Source: Brenneria roseae subsp. roseae (lineage in GTDB: Bacteria > Pseudomonadota > Gammaproteobacteria > Enterobacterales > Enterobacteriaceae). From it: 64,000 nt of DNA. Every line of letters starts with the position of its first letter. Within the stretch, counting starts at the first letter, position 1. Positions 53,563 to 63,274 of this stretch are shown here, in pieces. Both the position numbers and the translations under genes were made by a program. The DNA is taken from the NCBI RefSeq assembly GCF_003115845.1, contig NZ_KZ819037.1, positions 1 to 64,000 of the forward strand, written 5' to 3'. Under the pieces are notes generated by a model. That model was not told the DNA's origin and did not search any database. It saw nothing but the letters and a program-made list of their open reading frames with translations.

Positions 53563-54504
53563 ATGTTAGACAATATTATTAGAATTGCCACCCGACAAAG
53601 CCCGCTTGCGCTGTGGCAAGCACAATATGTTCAACAGCGTTTGACGCACATCCACCCCGAACTTCAGGTCGAGTTGGTCCCCATGGTTACCCGTGGGGAT
53701 ATCATTCTGGATACCCCGCTGGCGAAGGTTGGCGGCAAAGGTTTATTTGTCAAAGAATTAGAGTTGGCGCTGTTGGAAGACCGCGCCGATATTGCCGTTC
53801 ACTCCATGAAAGATGTGCCGGTCGAATTCCCTGACGGTCTCGGTCTGGTCACCATTTGTGAACGCGACGATCCCCGGGATGCCTTCGTTTCCAACCGTTA
53901 CGCCAGCCTCGATCAATTACCCGCAGGCGGCTGCGTCGGCACCTCCAGCCTGCGCCGCCAGTGCCAGCTGCGCGCCAGACGGCCCGATCTGACAATTCGG
54001 GATCTACGCGGCAACGTGGGAACGCGTCTGTCAAAACTGGACAACGGCGAATACGACGCCATTATTCTGGCTGTCGCGGGCCTGAAGCGCCTGAAACTGG
54101 AAGATCGCATACGCTGCGCGCTCAGCCCGGAAGAATCGCTGCCCGCCGTCGGTCAAGGGGCGATAGGCATTGAATGCCGTTTGGATGACGAACGTACCCA
54201 ACGGTTACTTGCGCCGTTGAATCACGCCGCCACCGCCGCCCGCGTACGGGCGGAACGAGCAATGAATGTACGTCTGGAGGGCGGATGTCAGGTTCCCATC
54301 GGCAGTTATGCCGAATTGGAAGGCGACGATCTGTGGCTACGCGCATTGGTTGGCGCTCCCGATGGCAGCCGGATGATCGTCGGTGAACGTACCGGCAAAA
54401 TAGCGGATGCAGAACAAATCGGTATTGCGCTGGCGGAAGAATTGTTGGCAAAGGGCGCCCGGGCGATCCTTCAAGCTGTCTACCAGGAAACGCCTTCATC
54501 ATGA
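53563..54504 (+). CDS. hemC: hydroxymethylbilane synthase
   Basis: Condenses four porphobilinogen molecules into hydroxymethylbilane in haem synthesis, using a dipyrromethane cofactor. 313 residues as in E. coli. The cofactor-binding Cys242 lies in [13 protein letters not shown]; the substrate-binding arginines in [17 protein letters not shown] and [11 protein letters not shown] are conserved. First gene of hemCDXY; its stop overlaps the hemD start by four bases. Confidence 0.97.
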   Translation: MLDNIIRIATRQSPLALWQAQYVQQRLTHIHPELQVELVPMVTRGDIILDTPLAKVGGKGLFVKELELALLEDRADIAVHSMKDVPVEFPDGLGLVTICERDDPRDAFVSNRYASLDQLPAGGCVGTSSLRRQCQLRARRPDLTIRDLRGNVGTRLSKLDNGEYDAIILAVAGLKRLKLEDRIRCALSPEESLPAVGQGAIGIECRLDDERTQRLLAPLNHAATAARVRAERAMNVRLEGGCQVPIGSYAELEGDDLWLRALVGAPDGSRMIVGERTGKIADAEQIGIALAEELLAKGARAILQAVYQETPSS

Positions 54505-55241
54505 CCATTCTGGTGACTCGGCCATCCCCGGCAGGTGAGCAACTGGTGACCCGATTGAGAAAACTAGGCTACAGCGCCTGGCACAGCCCGCTGATTGAAT
54601 TCTCACCGGGCCGTGAACTGGATCGACTGCCTGCCTTGCTGACAGCCTTGCGTCCCGGCGACATGGTGTTTGCGCTCTCACAGCATGCGATAGATTACGC
54701 GGTTCCACCGCTGGCACGGGCCGGCAGCGGCTGGTCATCGACGCTGTCCTATTATGCCATTGGCCGGACAACCGCGCTGGCGTTGCACAAAGTCAGCGCA
54801 CAGCCCGTTTCCTACCCCCAGGATAGAGAAACCAGCGAAACATTATTACAACTCCCCGAACTCCAGCATGTTAAGGGCAAACAAGCGCTATTATTACGAG
54901 GTAATGGCGGCAGAGCGTTGCTGGGCGCCACGCTCGCCGAACGTGGCGCAACGGTGGTTTACTGTGAATGCTATCAACGCTGCGCCGTATATTATGACGG
55001 GCTGGAACAGAGTCGCCACTGGCAGCAGGCTGGCATTGACAGGCTGGTGATCACCAGCGGAGAAATGCTACAACAGATCTATAATTTAGTTCCTGATTAT
55101 TATCGAACTTCCTGGTTACTCGGATGCCAGGTGATCGTAGTCAGTGAACGCCTGGCAATACAGGCTCGCCAGCTTGGCTGGAGCCATATTCGAGTAGCCG
55201 ATAACGCCGACAACGATGCGCTCGTGCGCGCACTACAATAA
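54501..55241 (+). CDS. hemD: uroporphyrinogen-III synthase
   Basis: Cyclises hydroxymethylbilane with inversion of ring D to uroporphyrinogen III. 246 residues as in E. coli. The N-terminal [15 protein letters not shown] and the ITSGE segment in the second domain are typical; the family otherwise diverges rapidly. Translationally coupled to hemC through an ATGA overlap. Confidence 0.95.
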   Translation: MTILVTRPSPAGEQLVTRLRKLGYSAWHSPLIEFSPGRELDRLPALLTALRPGDMVFALSQHAIDYAVPPLARAGSGWSSTLSYYAIGRTTALALHKVSAQPVSYPQDRETSETLLQLPELQHVKGKQALLLRGNGGRALLGATLAERGATVVYCECYQRCAVYYDGLEQSRHWQQAGIDRLVITSGEMLQQIYNLVPDYYRTSWLLGCQVIVVSERLAIQARQLGWSHIRVADNADNDALVRALQ

Positions 55242-55264
55242 ACCTGATCATGGGATGTACCATT

Positions 55265-56392
<1,128 letters not shown>

Positions 56393-56394
56393 AT

Positions 56395-57588
56395 ATGTTG
56401 AGAGTCCTGTTGCTGTTTCTGATCCTGATTGCAGGCGTGGTGCTCGGGCCAATGGTTGCAGGCCATCAAGGCTACGTTCTGATTCAAACGGATAACTACA
56501 ACATTGAAACCAGCGTTACCGGGCTGGTGATTATGCTGGTGTTGCTGTTCCTGGTCCTGCTGGCCGTCGAATGGATTATCCGCCGTATTTTTCGTACCGG
56601 CACCCGCACGCGTGGCTGGTTCCTTGGCCGTAAGCGCAACCGGGCGAAAAAACAGACCAAAGCGGCGTTGCTCAAACTGGCAGAAGGGGATTACCTACAG
56701 GTCGAGAAATTACTGACTCGTAATGCCGATCATGCCGAACAACCGGTGGTCAATTACCTGCTGGCGGCCGAGGCGGCTCAACAGCGCGGTGATGAATTCC
56801 GCACCAAACAATATCTGGAACGGGCGGCGGAAATCGCCGATACCGACCAGTTGCCGGTTGATATCACTCGCGTCCGCATTCAACTGGCGCGCCATGAAGA
56901 TCACGCTGCCCGTCACGGCGTTGACCGTCTGCTGGAAGTCGCGCCTCGGCATCCGGAAGTCTTGCGTCTGGCTGAACAGGCCTTTCTGCGTACCAGCGCC
57001 TATAGCGCGCTGCTGGATATTCTGCCCGCCATACGCAAACTGCCTGCGCACAACGAAGAGCATGTGTTGGCGCTACAGCAGCAAGCCTACCTCGGGCTGA
57101 TGAATCAGGCGATGGCAGACGGCGGCAGTGAGGGCCTAAAACAGTGGTGGAACAGCCAAAGTCGTAAAATTCGGCACGAGGTGCCTTTACAGGTGGCGAT
57201 GATCGAACATTTGATTGAATGCGATGACCACGATACCGCGCAAAAAATCATTCTTGATGGGCTCAAACGCCAGTATGACGAACGGCTGGTTCTGTTGATG
57301 CCGCGCCTCAAAGCGGGCGATCCGGACCAACTGGAGAAAATGCTGCGTCAGCAAATCAAACAGCAGGGCGCTACGCCGTTGTTGAATAGTACGCTGGGGC
57401 AATTGCTGATGAAGCACGGCGAATGGCAACAGGCCAGCGATGCTTTCCGCGCTGCGCTGGAACAACGTCCGGATGCGTATGACTACGCATGGCGCGCCGA
57501 CGCACTTGATCGGCTTCATTTACCCGAAGATGCCGCCCAAATGCGCAGAGAAGGTTTGTTGCTCACGTTGCAACAGCCCGCCGAGTAA
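56395..57588 (+). CDS. hemY: HemY tetratricopeptide membrane protein
   Basis: 397 residues. Two N-terminal membrane helices (about residues 3-20 and 40-60) are followed by TPR-like helical repeats in the cytoplasm. In E. coli HemY is linked to late haem synthesis but is not the protoporphyrinogen oxidase of Gram-positive bacteria that shares its name. The ATG follows AGGAGG with seven bases spacing. Confidence 0.93.
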   Translation: MLRVLLLFLILIAGVVLGPMVAGHQGYVLIQTDNYNIETSVTGLVIMLVLLFLVLLAVEWIIRRIFRTGTRTRGWFLGRKRNRAKKQTKAALLKLAEGDYLQVEKLLTRNADHAEQPVVNYLLAAEAAQQRGDEFRTKQYLERAAEIADTDQLPVDITRVRIQLARHEDHAARHGVDRLLEVAPRHPEVLRLAEQAFLRTSAYSALLDILPAIRKLPAHNEEHVLALQQQAYLGLMNQAMADGGSEGLKQWWNSQSRKIRHEVPLQVAMIEHLIECDDHDTAQKIILDGLKRQYDERLVLLMPRLKAGDPDQLEKMLRQQIKQQGATPLLNSTLGQLLMKHGEWQQASDAFRAALEQRPDAYDYAWRADALDRLHLPEDAAQMRREGLLLTLQQPAE

Positions 57589-57593
57589 TCATG

Positions 57594-57622
57594 AATGGGG
57601 TACCAACGCGGCGCCCCATTTT
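57594..57622 (+). terminator. intrinsic terminator of hemCDXY
   Basis: ATGGGG pairs with CCCCAT around a 13-base loop and is followed by TTTT, starting six bases after the hemY stop. Confidence 0.75.
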
Positions 57623-57844
57623 CCTGAATCGTCTCAATTTCTCCCCCCTTCCCTTGATTCTCCGTATTGACCCTCAATGTCTAACGGTGAAAGGTCCTTT
57701 TGCACCGTTTGCTATGCTTTGACGGTACATAGATATGCCGGGTTCAAAGGCTGATTCACGCAACAAGCGCGATTGGTACCGATACCGCGACAAAATCCGT
57801 CAGGCAAGATGCCTCGATGAACGCAACATACCGGGAGTGAAAAA

Positions 57845-58522
57845 ATGAACGTATTGATGGTCCTCACGTCACATGATCAACTGGGAAATACGGGTAAAAA
57901 AACGGGTTTCTGGTTGGAAGAGTTCGCTGCGCCTTATTATGCGTTCAGGGACGCAGGGGCCGTAATCACACTGGCCTCACCGAAAGGCGGACAGCCGCCG
58001 CTAGATCCCAAAAGTGACGAACCGGATGCTCAAACCGAAGACACCGAGCGCTTTAAAAAAGATGCCGCAGCGCAGGCCGCGCTGGCCTCCACGCAGCGGT
58101 TATCCGATGTAAAAGCAACTGATTTCGATGCCATCTTCTACCCGGGCGGCCACGGCCCGCTGTGGGATTTAGCCGAAGATCGTCATTCGATCGCGCTGAT
58201 CGAATCATTTTCTCAGGCAGGTAAACCCGTCGGCGCGGTTTGCCATGCCCCCGGCGTACTACGCCACGTCCGTGGCGCCGACGGCAATTCGCTGGTAAAA
58301 GGCCGCAAAGTGACCGGCTTCTCCAATTCCGAAGAAGAGGCCGTGCAACTTAGCCATATTGTGCCGTTTCTGGTTGAGGATGAGCTGAAACAAAAAGGGG
58401 GGATCTATGAAAAAGGCCCGGATTGGCAACCACATGTCGTAACCGACGGGTTGTTAGTGACAGGGCAAAACCCTGCCAGCTCAGCACCGGTTGCAACCGC
58501 ATTACTAAAACTGCTGCTCTGA
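57845..58522 (+). CDS. DJ-1/PfpI-family protein, Hsp31/glyoxalase III-like
   Basis: 225 residues of the class I glutamine amidotransferase-like superfamily. The nucleophile elbow is AVCHAPGVLR with Cys133-His134, and an acidic residue near position 25-26 (WLEEFAAPYYAF) completes the usual Hsp31/GLX3-type active site. Such enzymes convert methylglyoxal to lactate without glutathione or act as stress proteins; which applies here is not decidable. GGGAG lies before the ATG. It separates hemY from glmZ. Confidence 0.88.
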   Translation: MNVLMVLTSHDQLGNTGKKTGFWLEEFAAPYYAFRDAGAVITLASPKGGQPPLDPKSDEPDAQTEDTERFKKDAAAQAALASTQRLSDVKATDFDAIFYPGGHGPLWDLAEDRHSIALIESFSQAGKPVGAVCHAPGVLRHVRGADGNSLVKGRKVTGFSNSEEEAVQLSHIVPFLVEDELKQKGGIYEKGPDWQPHVVTDGLLVTGQNPASSAPVATALLKLLL

Positions 58523-58551
58523 ATCTTCCCGGTTACACCAGGGACGGCGGG

Positions 58552-58766
58552 CAAAAAAAACGCTTACCGTTAGTCGGTAAGCGTTGAAAAAAATCAGGTC
58601 TGTAAGACAACAGTACGGTGCCTCACTCAACGTTATGTCCGGGGAAATCCGATGGAGATCGTGAAACCTTCATCTGGAGTTGGACGATAGGCACCTCAAA
58701 TTGGCTCTGCGTCATTCCCAGGATTATGAAGCCGAAGCAAACATAGAAGGTGGAATGAGCATCTAC
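58552..58766 (-). ncRNA. glmZ: GlmZ small RNA
   Basis: Read on the minus strand from 58766, the sequence reproduces landmarks of E. coli GlmZ in order: GTAGATGCTCATTCCA, GGAATGACGCAGAGCC, TATCGTCCA, ACATAACGTTGAGTGA and CAGACCTG with a T-run. It ends in an 11-bp terminator stem (58559-58585) followed by eight T. About 215 nt against 207 in E. coli. GlmZ activates glmS translation for glucosamine-6-phosphate supply and is cleaved by RNase E with RapZ just before the terminator stem. Its location downstream of hemY also matches E. coli. An 80-codon frame overlapping its 5' part is therefore rejected. Confidence 0.93.
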
Positions 58767-58778
58767 GTTTATATTTAA

Positions 58779-58792
58779 GCACAAAATATGCC
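58779..58792 (-). promoter_or_regulatory. sigma-54-type promoter of glmZ
   Basis: On the minus strand TTGGCATATTTTGTGCT has GG, ten bases, GC, the defining -24/-12 spacing of sigma-54 promoters, ending about 13 bases before the GlmZ 5' end. Confidence 0.7.
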
Positions 58793-58926
58793 AATGCGTA
58801 CATCACAATTACCACGACGGCATCAGTCCACCATAATTGGCTGATAAAAATCATATTTTTATTTTCCTGCAAGCAATATACGACGAGAAAACCGAGCGAA
58901 GAATAAACGAGATGAGCGACAAAAAA

Positions 58927-58944
58927 CGTCGCCTCCAAGAGACA
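58927..58944 (-). promoter_or_regulatory. possible GlrR activator site upstream of glmZ
   Basis: TGTC, ten bases, GACG matches the TGTC-N10-GACA GlrR consensus with one change. It lies about 160-180 bases upstream of the GlmZ 5' end, a usual distance for a sigma-54 activator. Only one such site was found by eye. Confidence 0.4.
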
Positions 58945-59092
58945 GATTACTGAGCTTACAGTTTAATCATTATTAATCAATAAATTACACGTCGCTTTCC
59001 GGCGACACGCCATACAGGTCTTGTCGTTAAATCACAACAACCACAATATTTACCTCCGGCATGACTCGCTGCCAGGCCGGAGATACCAGCCC

Positions 59093-60250
59093 TTATGCCT
59101 GAGCGAGTTTTTCCAGACTTTGTTTCGCTATCTGATACAGATAATGCGCCGTCGGGAACAGCGCGCGATCGTCCACGCGAAATTTCGGATGATGCAGCGC
59201 ATACGGGCCGCCAGACCCTACCATCATAAAGGTGCCGGGCAGCTTTTGCTGATAGAAGGCAAAATCCTCGCCAATCGGGCTGGCATCGACACGACGCGCT
59301 TCAAAACCTTCTTCACTCGCCACTTCCAGCGCGAAATCGACCCATTCCGCCGTATTGATCACCGATGGCGGCCCTGCATGCCAGATAAACTCGATTTCCG
59401 CGCCAAAAGTGCTGGCAATACCTGCCACGATTTGCCGGAAACGCTGTTCAATCAGATCGCGAGCCTCCTGACTGAAGGTTCTCACCGTCCCTTCGAGATA
59501 AGCCGTATCGGGAATCACGTTCCAGGTACTGCCGCTGTGCACCTGAGTAATCGACACCACGGCATTGTTATCGGAAGGAACGGTACGACTGATGATGGTC
59601 TGCACCGATGAAATCAGCTGACCCAGAATCACAATCGGGTCGTTGCCCTCATGCGGCTTCGCCGCATGGCAACCCTTTGCCGCGATCTTGATTTCAAAGC
59701 GATCAACGCCAGCGGTCAATGCGCCCTCTTTGCCGCCAATCACCCCAACCGGCAGCGTCGGATCGTTATGAATACCAAAAATTGCCGCGGCGTTGTCCAG
59801 TGCGCCGGTGGCAATCACTTCCGGCGCGCCCAGCCCCGTTTCTTCAGCCGCCTGAAACAGAATACGCACGGTTCCTTTCAGCTCCGGTTCAATCTTCTTC
59901 AGCAGAATCGCCGCGCCCAGCGCAGCGGAAGAATGAAAATCATGTCCACAGGCATGCATGACGCCTTTGCTGGTTGAGGTGAATTCCACGCCTGACTCTT
60001 CTTCGATAGGCAGGGCATCGATATCGGAACGAACGACCACCAGCGGACCTTCCTGTTGACCGCCGATTTCCGCGACCAGCCCCGTTTTCAGCGGTAATTC
60101 GAGAATACGAATCCCTTCTTTTTCCAGAACTTCTCTGATCTTGCGCGTTGTTTCAAATTCCTGGTTTGATAATTCAGGATGCCGATGCAGATCGTGTCGG
60201 AATGCCTGAATAAACTGAGCCAGCGGCTCATGCTGAGATGCTATTTTCAT
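59093..60250 (-). CDS. M20-family amidohydrolase (N-acyl-amino acid deacylase type)
   Basis: 385 residues of the M20D metallopeptidase/aminoacylase group (HipO, SndA, YxeP type). Metal ligands are visible: Cys101 and His103 in HACGHDFHS, Glu136-Glu137 in FQAAEETG, His161 in GIHNDP and a C-terminal His in YALHHPKF. Such enzymes usually release amino acids from N-acyl forms. It is the last gene of an operon with an amino-acid ABC transporter, a GNAT acetyltransferase and a lyase, so a likely job is removing an acetyl group added by the GNAT enzyme. Confidence 0.9.
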   Translation of the reverse strand: MKIASQHEPLAQFIQAFRHDLHRHPELSNQEFETTRKIREVLEKEGIRILELPLKTGLVAEIGGQQEGPLVVVRSDIDALPIEEESGVEFTSTSKGVMHACGHDFHSSAALGAAILLKKIEPELKGTVRILFQAAEETGLGAPEVIATGALDNAAAIFGIHNDPTLPVGVIGGKEGALTAGVDRFEIKIAAKGCHAAKPHEGNDPIVILGQLISSVQTIISRTVPSDNNAVVSITQVHSGSTWNVIPDTAYLEGTVRTFSQEARDLIEQRFRQIVAGIASTFGAEIEFIWHAGPPSVINTAEWVDFALEVASEEGFEARRVDASPIGEDFAFYQQKLPGTFMMVGSGGPYALHHPKFRVDDRALFPTAHYLYQIAKQSLEKLAQA

Positions 60251-60332
60251 TAATGCCTACTCCACATTATCCGCCCTGTTTACGGGCGTGCAGGTTGCCT
60301 GTCCGTCAGGGGACTTTTTGTTTGTTTTTGGG

Positions 60333-61094
60333 TTAAATATCGTACTCAACCGGCTCGGGGATCTTGGTCAGCTGACGCAGGAAACGCTGTGTCTGCGGGT
60401 TATCAGAAAAACTGATCACTTTTTCCGCCGGGCCTTCTTCAACAATATGACCGTCCGCCATGAAAATTACCCGATCGGCCACTTCCTTAGCGAACTGCAT
60501 CTCATGCGTCACAATCACCATGGTAGTGTTGTTTTTTGCCAGCTTCTGAATCACCTGCAACACTTCGTGCACGCGTTCCGGGTCCAGTGCCGACGTTGGC
60601 TCATCGAACAGAATCGCTTTCGGATCCACCGCCAGTGCCCGCGCAATACTGACTCGCTGCTGTTGCCCGCCGGATAACGTCACCGGGTACTGCGCCGCCT
60701 GCGGCAATAGCCCCACCTGTTCCAGCAATGCCAACCCCATCTCGTTGGCTTGCTTTTTCGGCATTTTCTTCACCACGATCAACGCTTCCGTGACGTTTTC
60801 CAGCGCCGTCTTGTTTTTGAACAGGTTGTAGTTCTGGAATACCATCGCCGTCTGACGGCGCAGGGCGTAGGCCTCTTTGGTTGAATAACGGCGCGTATCC
60901 AGCAATTGCTCGCCGATCTCAATCGTGCCTGACTCGGGCGTTTCCAACAGATTCAGGCAGCGCAACAACGTAGATTTACCGGAACCGGAGGGGCCGATGA
61001 TAGCCACGACTTCACCTTTCGCGATATCCAGGCTGATATCGTTCAGCACCACCTGATCGCCAAAGCTTTTAGTGAGATTCTTTACACTGATCAT
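60333..61094 (-). CDS. polar amino acid ABC transporter, ATP-binding protein
   Basis: 253 residues. All ABC ATPase motifs are intact: Walker A GPSGSGKST, Q-loop FQNYNLF, signature LSGGQQQR, Walker B ILFDEPTSALD and the H-loop VTHEM. It belongs to the HisP/GlnQ/TcyC group. It follows the permease gene by nine bases. Confidence 0.94.
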   Translation of the reverse strand: MISVKNLTKSFGDQVVLNDISLDIAKGEVVAIIGPSGSGKSTLLRCLNLLETPESGTIEIGEQLLDTRRYSTKEAYALRRQTAMVFQNYNLFKNKTALENVTEALIVVKKMPKKQANEMGLALLEQVGLLPQAAQYPVTLSGGQQQRVSIARALAVDPKAILFDEPTSALDPERVHEVLQVIQKLAKNNTTMVIVTHEMQFAKEVADRVIFMADGHIVEEGPAEKVISFSDNPQTQRFLRQLTKIPEPVEYDI

Positions 61095-61103
61095 TTCAGC
61101 CCC

Positions 61104-61775
61104 TTATCGCTGTAGCGAGTGATTCAGTTTCTTTTCCAACTGCTTTTGCAGCCAGGCATAAACAATGATCACCAACCAGTAAATCAAACCCACCACCAGG
61201 AAGGTTTCGAAGAAACGCAATGATTCTGCGGCAATCATCTTGCCTTCCGCAAACAGCTCAGATACGCCCAGCGCGAACGCGACCGAGGTGTCTTTAATCA
61301 GGGAAATAAACGTGTTGCCCGTCGCGGGTAACGCATTGAGCATCGCCTGAGGCAACACAATCCGACGATAAATCTGCGCCTTATTCATGCCGATGGATAA
61401 CCCGGCCTCTGTCTGGCCAAAATCCACCGAGGCCAGCGCCGCACGGAATATCTCCGCCATATAAGCCGACGTTTTCAGACTGAAACCAATAATGGCTGCC
61501 GTCATCGCATCAAGGTTGGATAACCCCGGGAAAATCTGCGGCAGACCGAAATAGATGATAAACAGCTGCACCAGAGAAGGAATACCGCGGAATAGAGAAA
61601 TGTAGAGCTCTACGATTTTCACCACGATGATGTTTTTGGTTTCACGAACCAGCGCCAGTACCAGACCGATAGCCATGGCAAACAACATCGACACCACAGC
61701 AAGCAGCAGCGTGGTCGGTAAATAGCTTAGTACCTGGGGAAAGACCTTTAGCAGGTAGGCGAGATCGATATTCAT
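61104..61775 (-). CDS. polar amino acid ABC transporter, permease
   Basis: 223 residues, about five membrane helices, with the binding-protein-dependent permease EAA-like motif EAGLSIGMNKAQIYRRIVLPQA. HisM/GlnP/YxeN-type permease presumably forming a homodimer, since only one permease gene is present. Separated from the binding protein gene by 161 bases holding an ERIC-derived element. Confidence 0.93.
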   Translation of the reverse strand: MNIDLAYLLKVFPQVLSYLPTTLLLAVVSMLFAMAIGLVLALVRETKNIIVVKIVELYISLFRGIPSLVQLFIIYFGLPQIFPGLSNLDAMTAAIIGFSLKTSAYMAEIFRAALASVDFGQTEAGLSIGMNKAQIYRRIVLPQAMLNALPATGNTFISLIKDTSVAFALGVSELFAEGKMIAAESLRFFETFLVVGLIYWLVIIVYAWLQKQLEKKLNHSLQR

Positions 61776-61812
61776 GAGTCATACCATTGATACTGCCATC
61801 GGTGCAGTATTC

Positions 61813-61898
61813 CCGCCATACTTCAAGCTGCATACGCTTTGCGCTGTTCAAAACGACAACGTTTTGTCCTGCAACCCGAATTATTTCGGGTATCGCCG
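61813..61898. repeat. ERIC-derived element inside the transporter operon
   Basis: Outer ends CCATACTTCAAGCTGCATAC and GCAACCCGAATTATTTCGGG are ERIC-like; the centre is replaced by a short hairpin CAAAACG-AC-AACGTTTTG-type sequence. It lies between the binding-protein and permease genes, a place where such elements can lower expression of downstream genes. Confidence 0.6.
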
Positions 61899-61936
61899 CA
61901 CCGACGGCATTAAAATTATCGTGAGCGTGCCACGAA

Positions 61937-62725
61937 TTACTGAGCAGAAGGTGGTGTCGTGATATCTTCACCAAAATATTTAATCGACAGCGCTTTCAAA
62001 CGCCCATCATCACGCATTTTATTCAGCTCTTCATCAAACTGTTTACGTAAGACATCGCCCTGTTCGTTTTTATGGAACGGGAAACTGACCTCTTCTACCA
62101 CCAGCGAATTACCGACCAGCTTGAACGGCAGATTACGCTTGTTAATTTCTGCCAGCAAAATCGGACGGGAATTCACATAACCTTCAACACGTTTGGACAG
62201 GGCGTCATTCATCGCGCCGTCACGCGTTTCATAAGTACGAATAGTCACGCTGCCATCAGGAAACGCTTTCTTTAAGTTGTTGATATGATTGGACCCCAAC
62301 ACGCCGGCAACGGTTTTCCCTTTCAGATCATCCAGCGTATTGATATCGGCGTTGTCCTTGTGAGTCACAATCTGGCTGCCGTAGTAACTGTAAGGCTGGG
62401 CGAAATTGTATTTCTCCTGGCGTGCCGGGGTAATTGCCACCACGTTAGCCACCGTATCCAGTTTACCCGCTTCCAGTTGCCCCATCAGGCCGCTGAAATC
62501 GGCCGTGACCCACTCAACCTTGTAGTTCAGATCGTTGGCGATGGTTTCCGTGACTTCAACATCAAAGCCGACCAGTTTATTATCCTGCTTGAAGCCGCTG
62601 GGATAGCTCTGGCCGGTTGACCCTACCTTCAACACTTTCTCACCCTGGGCTGCATCCTGAGAATCACAGCCAGCCACAAGAAAGGCAGTCGTCAGCGCTA
62701 AAACAGACAACGTTAATTTTTTCAT
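61937..62725 (-). CDS. polar amino acid ABC transporter, substrate-binding lipoprotein
   Basis: 262 residues of the bacterial solute-binding family 3. A lipoprotein signal (MKKLTLSVLALTTAFLVAGC, lipobox LVAGC, Cys20) is followed by the family pattern VGFDVEVTETIANDLNYKVEWV. The ATG at 62725 has AGAGG seven bases upstream; earlier in-frame ATGs overlap the acetyltransferase gene. The ligand is predicted to be an amino acid or derivative such as a cystine- or succinocysteine-like compound, from context only. Confidence 0.92.
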   Translation of the reverse strand: MKKLTLSVLALTTAFLVAGCDSQDAAQGEKVLKVGSTGQSYPSGFKQDNKLVGFDVEVTETIANDLNYKVEWVTADFSGLMGQLEAGKLDTVANVVAITPARQEKYNFAQPYSYYGSQIVTHKDNADINTLDDLKGKTVAGVLGSNHINNLKKAFPDGSVTIRTYETRDGAMNDALSKRVEGYVNSRPILLAEINKRNLPFKLVGNSLVVEEVSFPFHKNEQGDVLRKQFDEELNKMRDDGRLKALSIKYFGEDITTPPSAQ

Positions 62726-62735
62726 TATCATGCCT

Positions 62736-63263
62736 CTATTTTGAATTTCTTTTTTTCCACTGGTTATACAGTTGGTCATCAAGGATTTTTTCCATAAAGA
62801 TCGTCAGGTGTCCTTTCCCCAAATCAGCTTGCCCGACTTCCCTGAAACCATAATGTTTATACATTTCAATCAACCACGGATGGCTTTGCGCAGTCCCTAA
62901 CGACACAGCGGGAGCTTTAAGCTGAGCAATCAAAATATTCTGCTCAAGCCAGGTCATCATTTGCTTACCCAGCCCCTGCTTTTTATAGTCAGGATGGGTG
63001 GCAAACCACCCCAGATGCGGCAAACCATAAGGGCCAGGCTCTGGCCCCCAGGGATAGCGGATAGAGAATGAAGACACCATAACGCCGTTCTTCTCCATCA
63101 CGTACACGCCGTGAGACGAAATGTGTTTGCGAACCATTTCAATGTCCGCATGCGCGGCAGAGAAATTGATGCCTAACTGACGTATCGGTTCAAAAGCCGC
63201 CAATGCCAGTGCCAGAAAGGGTTCATCATCCTCCAGCGTAGCCTGGCGGAATACGGTACTCAT
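62736..63263 (-). CDS. GNAT-family N-acetyltransferase
   Basis: 175 residues with the GNAT acetyl-CoA binding motif A around HPDYKKQGLGKQMMTWLEQN and a C-terminal YKHYGFREVGQ segment. In this operon it resembles the acetyltransferases that acetylate S-modified cysteines in Bacillus (YxeL, SnaA type). The substrate is inferred from gene context. It lies 11 bases after the lyase stop and ten bases before the binding-protein start. Confidence 0.88.
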   Translation of the reverse strand: MSTVFRQATLEDDEPFLALALAAFEPIRQLGINFSAAHADIEMVRKHISSHGVYVMEKNGVMVSSFSIRYPWGPEPGPYGLPHLGWFATHPDYKKQGLGKQMMTWLEQNILIAQLKAPAVSLGTAQSHPWLIEMYKHYGFREVGQADLGKGHLTIFMEKILDDQLYNQWKKRNSK

Positions 63264-63274
63264 GATGTCACCTT

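Noticed and set aside
58696-58938. An 80-codon minus-strand frame encoding a hydrophobic peptide
   Set aside because: It needs a TTG start without a ribosome site, and its 3' part coincides with the GlmZ RNA, which explains the sequence better.
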